A stretch of DNA of 34,854 nt from a virus. The stretch lies in IMG/VR virus record IMGVR_UViG_3300046535_000743, positions 1-34,854 of that record; one strand, written 5' to 3'. The position numbers and the translations under genes were made by a program. Shown in pieces: positions 12,890-19,501 of the stretch. Positions within the stretch are counted from its first letter, which is position 1. Every line of letters begins with the position of its first letter. The notes below the pieces were generated by a model, which was not told the DNA's origin, ran no database searches, and saw only the letters and a program-made list of their open reading frames with translations.

Positions 12890-13795
12890 CTAGATGAGCT
12901 CCCCATTGGTCGCCGCCGATATGCTCGCGTTGCCCAGCGAACCGCCCGCGGCCGCGTAGAAACCCGACTTACCGGACGTGCCGCCGGGCGCCGGCACGCG
13001 CACGGCCATCCGGTAGATACGGCCGGTCTTGCCACCGGCGGCCGCCGGTGCCTTGACGCCCATGCGATAGATGCGGCCGCGCAGCGCCGGGGGCGGCGAC
13101 GGGACATCGACGGCCATGCGGTAGATGCGGCCCGTCAGTGCGGCGGCCGCCGGGCGCAGCGCGAGCGCGTGCCACGCGTACGCGTTCTCCGTACCCGATG
13201 AGGTGATCGTGCGCGACGCGGCGCCCGAGCTCGTCGAGCGCGCGGAATCGTAGACGGCGAGTGTGTAGTCGAATCCCGAGCCGGACGTCGAGCCGTGATC
13301 GGCGAGCTCGACGTCGGAACCGTCCGAGGTCGTCGTTGTGTGCGCGGCCGCGAACGCATGCCGCCCGAACGCCGCGGTGAGTAGCTCCGAGCCGGTCGTC
13401 ACCACGGTTACGGCGGCCGGCACGGTGGTCACGTTCGTCGAGTTGAGTCCGTTGGCGTGCGCGTCGATGGGCGTCGTGTTGTCTACGTCGATGTGCGATT
13501 CGAGCTGGACGCCGCCCTTGGCGCCGATACTCGGCGTCCACGTGTACGAGCTCGGCTCGCTCCCACCGGCCACCTTGTAGTAGACCGAAAAGTTGATGTT
13601 GGTGTTGCTGGTCTCGGCGGCGAGCAGGGTCCAGCCGGACGGCGCGGTGAACGTGACCGAGGTGCCGATCGCGCCGACGAACGCGACCATGACGTCACCC
13701 GACACGGTGCCGGCAGGCTTGTTGACAACCCACCCGCCGGTAGCCCCGGTGTCGTGGGTGAACAGCGTTGACGCGCGTAGGGACGGCGTTGTCAT
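12890..13795 (-). CDS. Minor tail protein with C-terminal 18-residue repeats
   Basis: The protein is 301 aa, starting at ATG 13795, three bases after the upstream TAG. Residues 1-110 are a beta-rich domain with a PSGWTLL core that is clearly related to the first domain of the next gene upstream (GDVMVAFVG versus GDLMLALVS; TFTAPSGWT versus TFPAGWT). The C-terminus carries three GRIYRM(A/G)V units at an exact 54-base spacing (13007, 13061, 13115), then a GFYAAAGGSLG end. It is the last gene of the structural block, a common position for a receptor-binding or tail-tip accessory protein. Confidence 0.8.
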   Translation of the reverse strand: MTTPSLRASTLFTHDTGATGGWVVNKPAGTVSGDVMVAFVGAIGTSVTFTAPSGWTLLAAETSNTNINFSVYYKVAGGSEPSSYTWTPSIGAKGGVQLESHIDVDNTTPIDAHANGLNSTNVTTVPAAVTVVTTGSELLTAAFGRHAFAAAHTTTTSDGSDVELADHGSTSGSGFDYTLAVYDSARSTSSGAASRTITSSGTENAYAWHALALRPAAAALTGRIYRMAVDVPSPPPALRGRIYRMGVKAPAAAGGKTGRIYRMAVRVPAPGGTSGKSGFYAAAGGSLGNASISAATNGELI

Positions 13796-13798
13796 GGG

Positions 13799-14884
13799 CT
13801 AGCTCGCGGCCGTGAGGGTGAGCTCAAGTCGCAGGTTGTTCGCCGTGCCGGACGAGTAGGTGATGCCGGCCACGTTCGTCGGGTTGAGGGCGTGGCTGAT
13901 CTCGGTGGGGTCGGCCGTCACGGTCTCTGTCCACGTTTCGAGCGTCGTCGTGTTTTGGATGAACTTGGCCGTCCATGTGGTCGAGCTCGCGCCCGAGCCG
14001 AGGCCGAGGGCGAACTCGACGGCCCACCCCGAGGTAGTGCCGGGGTCGGTGACCGTGGTGAGGCCGCACCGGTAGACGCCGCCGACGATGGCCTCGACGT
14101 AATCGGCCGTGCTCGTCGCGGTCTCGTCGACGTCGGCGTAGAGGTTCGTGTTGTCGGTGATGCCGGTGACGTTGGTCTTGGTGATATCGCTGATCGGCTT
14201 GAGGATGGTCGTGGTCGACAGGGGCGCGAACGCGATAGTCCACGTAACCACCTGCGCCGGCCCGGCCGTCGTCGTGAACGGTTCGCCGCCGTACGCACCC
14301 GCGGCGCCGGCCTGCTTGCTCGCCATGACCGAATCGCACTTGCCGGTGCCGGACGCCGGCACCTCGCTCGCGCGCAGCGCGTACCCGGACGGCTCGGTGA
14401 TCGTGAGGACGACCGAGTTTTTGTCGGTGTAGCCGGTGATGATGATGGCGTTGTCAACCGACGTCGTGACGCTCGGCGTGGCGAACGAGGTGAGGCCGCT
14501 CGCCGAGTCGGTCTCGATCGTGTCGAAATCCATGATGGGCGAGGTGGCGTCGATCCCTCGCCACGCCGCGAACGTCATCGACGTCTTGCTACCGGTGGTG
14601 CCGGGCGTCGCCGTGACGGCCGAGCCGTTGTCGCTCGACGGCGAGCCGACGGTGCCGGCGGCCCGGCGGTACGCGGCAACGACGGTCATGCCCGAGCCGC
14701 CCGACGGCGGGTTGAGGGTGCGAATGACGGTCCAGCCTGCGGGGAACGTGATAGACGCCTGCGCGCTGGACACGAGGGCGAGCATGAGGTCGCCGCCCTG
14801 CACCACGGATGGAATCGTGATTGAGGGCGTGCCGGTCGTCGAGACGGCCGCGAGCCCCGAACTAGCGACGTAGCTATCGGTCAC
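13799..14884 (-). CDS. Minor tail protein, beta-rich
   Basis: The protein is 361 aa, starting at GTG 14884 with AAGGGGG close upstream. The N-terminal half repeats the fold of the following gene's first domain (PSVVQGGDLMLALVSSAQ, ITFPAGWTVI, MTVVAAYRRAAG). The C-terminal half (from about 235: ILKPISDITKTNVTGITDN) looks like a second beta sandwich with YVEAIVGGVYRCGLTTV. Low in charge and rich in Thr/Ser/Gly, as is usual for tail-tip or fibre proteins. Its place after the hub and minor tail genes supports a distal tail role. Confidence 0.82.
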   Translation of the reverse strand: MTDSYVASSGLAAVSTTGTPSITIPSVVQGGDLMLALVSSAQASITFPAGWTVIRTLNPPSGGSGMTVVAAYRRAAGTVGSPSSDNGSAVTATPGTTGSKTSMTFAAWRGIDATSPIMDFDTIETDSASGLTSFATPSVTTSVDNAIIITGYTDKNSVVLTITEPSGYALRASEVPASGTGKCDSVMASKQAGAAGAYGGEPFTTTAGPAQVVTWTIAFAPLSTTTILKPISDITKTNVTGITDNTNLYADVDETATSTADYVEAIVGGVYRCGLTTVTDPGTTSGWAVEFALGLGSGASSTTWTAKFIQNTTTLETWTETVTADPTEISHALNPTNVAGITYSSGTANNLRLELTLTAAS

Positions 14885-14893
14885 AACGCCCCC

Positions 14894-15859
14894 TTACAGG
14901 GTGAATGCGGTATAGGGCAGGTAGTGCGCCGAGCTGAACGCCGCGGACATCGGCGGCCATGCCGGGTCACCCGATGGTAGTGGCGTGTTCGGCGCGGTGG
15001 CCGCGAAATCGAACATGGCGAAGTAGCAGCAACTTCCGTGCGGGCCGGCGCCGTTCGTCCGGGCGTACTCGAACATGTTTTGCGTCCACGTGACGGCCGC
15101 GCCGGTGTGGTCGGTGACGGCCGCCCGGATGCCGATCTCGGCGATGCCCCATGCGAGCCCCTTGGCGTCGCACCAATCACGACACGGCTTGAGCTCGTGC
15201 TCGGGCGTCGTGAGCGTGTTGTGCAGCATGTAGAGGTCCCACCCGACGCACTTGACCTTGCCGGCCCAACTCGCTTGCCAAAAGTCGTCGGGGAAGCCTT
15301 TGGAGACGCCGCCGATGAGTGACCAGTTGGTGAAGATCAGTTGCGGGTATACGTGCGGGTTGCCGACGTCGGCGCAAATCGATAGGAACCGATCGGTGGC
15401 CGATTTCCACAAGGGGATATTCAGCCCCGACGTTGACCGATACTTGACGTCGGGCTCGTGCCAGATGCACGGAAACACCGGGTGCCCGGTCGGAATCGAC
15501 GTCAGCCACCCGGTGACGAGGGTGTCGTACGCACCCGACGCCATGAGGTCGAGGGACGGCTTGGCGCTGAACACTGACGCGAGGTGGCCGATGTCCGGGG
15601 CCGCCTTGTCCAAGTCGAACGCGGTGGCGAAGTTGCCCGAGTTGTACGTGCGCGACATTGACCACGGCCCGGCGGTGGCTCGGATCGCGTCGAATGCCGG
15701 CCGGCCGCGAGAGACGGACGCGCCGACGAGCATGCCGGTTCCGCCGGGTGGCGGTGGGGTGATGCCGCCCCCGCCACCTCCACCGGACGGCGGCGTCTCG
15801 GGCGTGCCGCCGTCGAGGGGCACGAGCAAGCCGTGTTCGGCGCCCCATGCTCGCGCCAT
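14894..15859 (-). CDS. Tail-associated glycoside hydrolase-like protein
   Basis: The protein is 321 aa, starting at ATG 15859. A short N-terminal piece (1-25) is joined by a Gly7 run and a Pro4 run (about 26-41) to a domain of about 280 residues that looks like a TIM barrel. E135 in PCIWHEPD and E241 in WGIAEIGI sit where clan GH-A enzymes, particularly GH26-like ones, carry the acid/base and nucleophile glutamates. Other supporting segments are YPQLIFTNWS, VGWDLYML and CYFAMFDF. It probably trims or binds a cell-surface glycan during adsorption. Family number and substrate are not certain. Confidence 0.72.
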   Translation of the reverse strand: MARAWGAEHGLLVPLDGGTPETPPSGGGGGGGITPPPPGGTGMLVGASVSRGRPAFDAIRATAGPWSMSRTYNSGNFATAFDLDKAAPDIGHLASVFSAKPSLDLMASGAYDTLVTGWLTSIPTGHPVFPCIWHEPDVKYRSTSGLNIPLWKSATDRFLSICADVGNPHVYPQLIFTNWSLIGGVSKGFPDDFWQASWAGKVKCVGWDLYMLHNTLTTPEHELKPCRDWCDAKGLAWGIAEIGIRAAVTDHTGAAVTWTQNMFEYARTNGAGPHGSCCYFAMFDFAATAPNTPLPSGDPAWPPMSAAFSSAHYLPYTAFTL

Positions 15860-15861
15860 GG

Positions 15862-16410
15862 TTACGGCGTCCGATCGATGAACACGTCGAGATCGTCACG
15901 CATGTACTCGGGCGTGCCGCCGATGCCGGGCGGCGTCGGGCCGGGCCACAGCATGAATCGGTCACCGGCGATGTCGGGCCGCGGCGTCCAGCCCGAGCCG
16001 TCGTTGTTGTTGAACACGACGGTGATGGCCGACAGGTTTTCGAGGGCGTCGAGCCGGTTGGCGTTGTTGGCAACGTCGTCCTCGATGGCGGTGAGCCGGG
16101 CGTCGAGGTCGTTGGCCGGCAGCCACACCCGCGGGCCGAGGTCGGCCGAGATCCACATGCCCGAGATGGTGTCGGGGCCGTAGAACAGCGGGATTTGCCC
16201 GATGGTGTAGACGCCGACGCCGCCCGATGAGGTGGTGACGCTCGTGATGGGCGTCGAGCCGTCGCCGTCGAGTAGGTCGGTGTACTGCGAGCCGCCGGTT
16301 TGGTCAGACCAGCACGTGACGTCCGAGCCGCCGACAAGCTGCGGGGTAACGCCGTCACCGGCGATGGTGAAAACCCACGCGTCTGAGGACGCGCCGTGTG
16401 GATGCCTCAT
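15862..16410 (-). CDS. Minor tail protein
   Basis: The protein is 182 aa, starting at ATG 16410 with AGGTG upstream, three bases after the previous stop. The N-terminal half is beta-rich (WVFTIAGDGVTPQLVGG, YTIGQIPLFYGPDTISGMWIS). A short heptad helix (ARLTAIEDDVANNANRLDAL) lies at about 104-123, likely a trimerising coiled coil, followed by a Trp/Pro-rich end. This beta, coiled-coil, tip layout is typical of trimeric tail-tip connectors. It directly precedes the glycosidase-like gene and may help carry it. Confidence 0.78.
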   Translation of the reverse strand: MRHPHGASSDAWVFTIAGDGVTPQLVGGSDVTCWSDQTGGSQYTDLLDGDGSTPITSVTTSSGGVGVYTIGQIPLFYGPDTISGMWISADLGPRVWLPANDLDARLTAIEDDVANNANRLDALENLSAITVVFNNNDGSGWTPRPDIAGDRFMLWPGPTPPGIGGTPEYMRDDLDVFIDRTP

Positions 16411-16413
16411 GCT

Positions 16414-17403
16414 CTACACCTGCCAGCTAGCGGACTCGAAAGTGAGGTTGGTGCCGTTCGGGATCGATACCGAGTAGTCCCGGATTTCGACCTTGCCGTC
16501 AGAGCGGACCGCGCCGCGGAGCATCGTGTTGCCGATGAACGCGTAGATGGGCACGCCGGCTCGGTATGTTGCGGCCGGCGGCTCGAATCCGGCCGGCACC
16601 TTGCCGACGAACGCGTTGGTGTTGGCGGCGAGGGTGCCGCCGGGCCGCGAGCCGTCGCCGCCGCGCTGCACCTCCAACACGAACGTCACGAGGCCGTTCT
16701 TGCGGCGCACCTGCGCGCCGTAGCCGGTGCTCGGGATGTTCCAGTCGGGGCAGCCGTTGGCGTTGCCGGTGACGACGGGAACGGGGCCGGTGTCGCCCGC
16801 CACGGTTTTCCATGCCACGCCGTCGCCGAGCAGCAAGTCGCCCGACTCGTACTCGGTGATGAGTCGGCCGGCGAGCGCGGCCGGCCGTACCGATGTCGTG
16901 GACGTGATGAGTCGGCCGTCGGTGCCGAGCCACACGCCGCGGCGCTTGACGGCCGAGTTGCTCATCGACACGGCGCCGGGTGCCACCTCGATCCACGCGA
17001 GGGGGTATTGCACCTTGCCCGTTCCGCCGGGCGCCTCGGTGAGCGGCGCCGGCCCGGTGGACGAGCCGGCCGTGCCGGTGACGATCTTGGCCCGTAGCAC
17101 GTTGTCGGCCGCGTGATCCATTTCGAGGCATGCGAGGTCAAGCCGCGCCTGCGATGACGGGTTCGCGGCCGCCGAAAGGATCTGGTCGGCGTCGGCTTCC
17201 CACCGGACGCCGCGGAACATGACGGGTGCCAGCGCGCGGAAGCGCACGCCGCGGCTCGCGTCGCCCGAGCAGTACACCGGGTACGGGTCGGCCGGCGTGC
17301 CGATGATGCCGTCGGGCACGTAGGCCATCCACAGTGCCTCGGTCTCGGCGTCGATGAGGACACCTGACGCTCGGCCGCCCGATGGGTAAGAGTCCTCAGC
17401 CAC
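16414..17403 (-). CDS. Minor tail protein
   Basis: The protein is 329 aa, starting at GTG 17403 with AGGAAGGA six bases upstream, overlapping the hub gene by eight bases. The N-terminal half contains FRGVRWEADADQILSAAANPSSQARLDLACLEMD (given here as a region, about 63-96), a pattern seen in actinophage minor tail or baseplate proteins that precede the fibre. The C-terminal half is beta-rich (YGAQVRRKNGLVTFVLEV, GTNLTFESASWQV), like a tip or collar domain. Function in the tail tip is inferred from order and composition. Confidence 0.8.
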   Translation of the reverse strand: MAEDSYPSGGRASGVLIDAETEALWMAYVPDGIIGTPADPYPVYCSGDASRGVRFRALAPVMFRGVRWEADADQILSAAANPSSQARLDLACLEMDHAADNVLRAKIVTGTAGSSTGPAPLTEAPGGTGKVQYPLAWIEVAPGAVSMSNSAVKRRGVWLGTDGRLITSTTSVRPAALAGRLITEYESGDLLLGDGVAWKTVAGDTGPVPVVTGNANGCPDWNIPSTGYGAQVRRKNGLVTFVLEVQRGGDGSRPGGTLAANTNAFVGKVPAGFEPPAATYRAGVPIYAFIGNTMLRGAVRSDGKVEIRDYSVSIPNGTNLTFESASWQV

Positions 17404-18571
17404 GCTCGATCCTTCCTAGGCGTCGTTCGAGGTCGCGCAGCTTGCGTAGCGTCCTCGTGTCGGTGATGGGGTCGCCGCCGATCTGTGGGCTAATCGTCTC
17501 ACCCGCATCCTGTCCGTCGGTACGTACCGCGATGTTGACTGCGGTGACCTGCGAGACGATGGCGCCGGCCCCGTCGATTTCGACAGTTACGAGGTCGCCG
17601 AGCCCGTAGTCGCGCCCGAAACGCTGGTCGGCGTTATCGATGGCCACCACGCTAATTGAACCCTGCTCGGCCGCTTGCGCGAGCGCGTCGAGGCCGGCGT
17701 TGGTGAGCTCGCCGACGTCGTTGGACTCGCTGGCAACGAACGACTCGATGCGCGGCCAGCCGGCGGCGAGCGCCGCGGTGTTCTCGACCTCGACGATTGT
17801 GCGACCGGTGCCGGTGCCGTCGCCGCCGACGATGGCCACGGTGAACGTCGGCGCTTGGTGACGGAACGAGTAGGCGCGCAGGTTGCCGATTGCTTTGGAG
17901 TAGCGGACGAGGCCGCTACGGTCGACGGGCGGCTCGACCTCGAACAGTAGGACGCCGGTTGAGCGGTCGATGCGGTAGACGAGGCCGCCCCCGACCGCGG
18001 CGACGGCGCGTAGGTCGTCGGTGAGTAGGCCGAACCGTGACGAGTAGGTGATCGTGGTGCCGGCCGCGGCCGAGCTGCCGAGGGCGAGGCCGGGCACCTG
18101 CCGCGCGGCGAGGGCGCCGGGGCCGGCGTTTTCGTTGACGAGCGTGCGCATGATCGTCTTGGCGTTGACGCCCGTGAACGTGCGCCGGGCGGTGACGGTT
18201 TGGTGCTCGGCGTCGTTGGCCGGCGTCATGTACGTCAGCCGGCCGGCGAGTGCGGCTCGGTCGTCACCGGCGTAGATGACCATCGTGCCGGGGTCGGCGT
18301 TCTGCCCGTCCGAGCTCCAATCTTGGTCGCCCTGGCGTTCGATGGGGCCGCCGGTGAGGTATTGCCAACCGGTGCCGTCGTCGCGCAGGATTTCGAGCCG
18401 GTTGCCGGGCTGCGCGAGGTCGGTCCAGCTTGGCGACGTCGGGACGGTGACGGCCATCGTGTCGACGGAGTTGAGCCGTAGCACGATGTCGAGCGCCGTC
18501 CACGAGTCGATGATGTCGCCGATGGGCACGAGGTCGGGGCCGGTGAAGTAGACGACGTAATCGGTGTTCAT
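17396..18571 (-). CDS. Gp37-like tail hub protein
   Basis: The protein is 391 aa, starting at ATG 18571, two bases after the upstream stop. It resembles the siphovirus ReqiPepy6 Gp37-like family: an N-terminal WTALDIVLRLNSVDTMAVTVP, GNRLEILRDD and GPIE strand pattern, a central SSRFGLLTDDLRAVAAVGGG helix, and the late GLGDLVTVEIDG followed by VTAVNIAV. These proteins are thought to form the hub beneath the Dit ring, equivalent to the N-terminal part of Tal. The C-terminus ends in a basic helix (RTLRKLRDLERRLGRIERG). Confidence 0.85.
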   Translation of the reverse strand: MNTDYVVYFTGPDLVPIGDIIDSWTALDIVLRLNSVDTMAVTVPTSPSWTDLAQPGNRLEILRDDGTGWQYLTGGPIERQGDQDWSSDGQNADPGTMVIYAGDDRAALAGRLTYMTPANDAEHQTVTARRTFTGVNAKTIMRTLVNENAGPGALAARQVPGLALGSSAAAGTTITYSSRFGLLTDDLRAVAAVGGGLVYRIDRSTGVLLFEVEPPVDRSGLVRYSKAIGNLRAYSFRHQAPTFTVAIVGGDGTGTGRTIVEVENTAALAAGWPRIESFVASESNDVGELTNAGLDALAQAAEQGSISVVAIDNADQRFGRDYGLGDLVTVEIDGAGAIVSQVTAVNIAVRTDGQDAGETISPQIGGDPITDTRTLRKLRDLERRLGRIERG

Positions 18572-18573
18572 CG

Positions 18574-19500
18574 TCAGGCCATCTTGTAGCGCTTGATGAA
18601 CTCAAGGGTGACCTTGGTATCGGCGCCCGAGCCGGACACGGCGAAATCGACGGCCGACGTTCCGCGCGGGATGCCCCACAGTGTCGAGCCGGGCAGCGTG
18701 AGCTTGTCGAGCAACGAAAGGTCGGCGTCGTCGAGAATGCGCGGCGGGTCGGAAAAGATCCTTACCGACTGGCCCGAGGTGAGGGTGTGCGTGATGGTGA
18801 ACGTGGCCGTGGTGCCGTCGGGTCGGGTGATGGTGGCCGTGATGCCGGTCATGGGGCCGTCGATCGTCCAATCGGCGTACGTGGTGAGCTGCCCGGTGTT
18901 GACGAGGGTCGAGTTGCCGAGGGTGCGCCCGGACGAGACGCGCGGGTACGGGGCGAAGAATGACGAGCCGGCCGAGCCTTCGCGGACGACGCGCACGGGC
19001 ACCGGGTCGTACCAGTAGCCGCGGGGACAGTACAGCTGGACGGGCACGAGATCGTGCGACCAGTCGTCGCCTTGGCCGTTGTCCCATCCGGCGTAATAGG
19101 TGCCGTCGATGCGGCGCTCGCTACCGTCCGGCCGGACGATGCGCAGCGTTCCGAGCCCCTCCTCGGTGGTGCGGGTGAAAGCGTCCTCGACGTCGCGCCA
19201 CGGGACTAGGAACGAGTCCTGATCGTGGCCGAATACGTGGATGGGCAGGGTGACGATGCGCGGCTCGTATCGGATCGAGTTGATGCCGACGCCGCCGCGC
19301 GAGCGGGCCGCGGTTGACAGGGTGATCGGTTGCGAGCCGAGGCCGGCGACGCCGGATGCGAGGAAGTAGCCCTGATCGGGATCGACGAGTGACCACTCGC
19401 GGCCGGTGGGGTCGAGCCATCCGGCGTAGGCGTACTCGAACGTGCGGCCGGGCGGCCGGGTGTCGACGGTTACGCCGCCTGCGCCTGCGCGTACGGGCAT
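18574..19500 (-). CDS. Distal tail (Dit)-like protein
   Basis: The protein is 308 aa. I placed the start at ATG 19500 because AGGAG lies eight bases upstream and one base separates it from the tape-measure stop. The N-terminal part (NSIRYEPRIVTLPIHVFG, FTRTTEEGLGTLRIVRPDG, YYAGWDNGQG) follows the siphovirus tail-component family. The C-terminal half (TYADWTIDGPMTGITATI, FAVSGSGADTKVTLEFIKRY) matches the usual second beta domain. Dit forms the hexameric ring that joins the tail tube to the tip; its position right after the tape measure agrees. Confidence 0.85.
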   Translation of the reverse strand: MPVRAGAGGVTVDTRPPGRTFEYAYAGWLDPTGREWSLVDPDQGYFLASGVAGLGSQPITLSTAARSRGGVGINSIRYEPRIVTLPIHVFGHDQDSFLVPWRDVEDAFTRTTEEGLGTLRIVRPDGSERRIDGTYYAGWDNGQGDDWSHDLVPVQLYCPRGYWYDPVPVRVVREGSAGSSFFAPYPRVSSGRTLGNSTLVNTGQLTTYADWTIDGPMTGITATITRPDGTTATFTITHTLTSGQSVRIFSDPPRILDDADLSLLDKLTLPGSTLWGIPRGTSAVDFAVSGSGADTKVTLEFIKRYKMA

Positions 19501-19501
19501 G

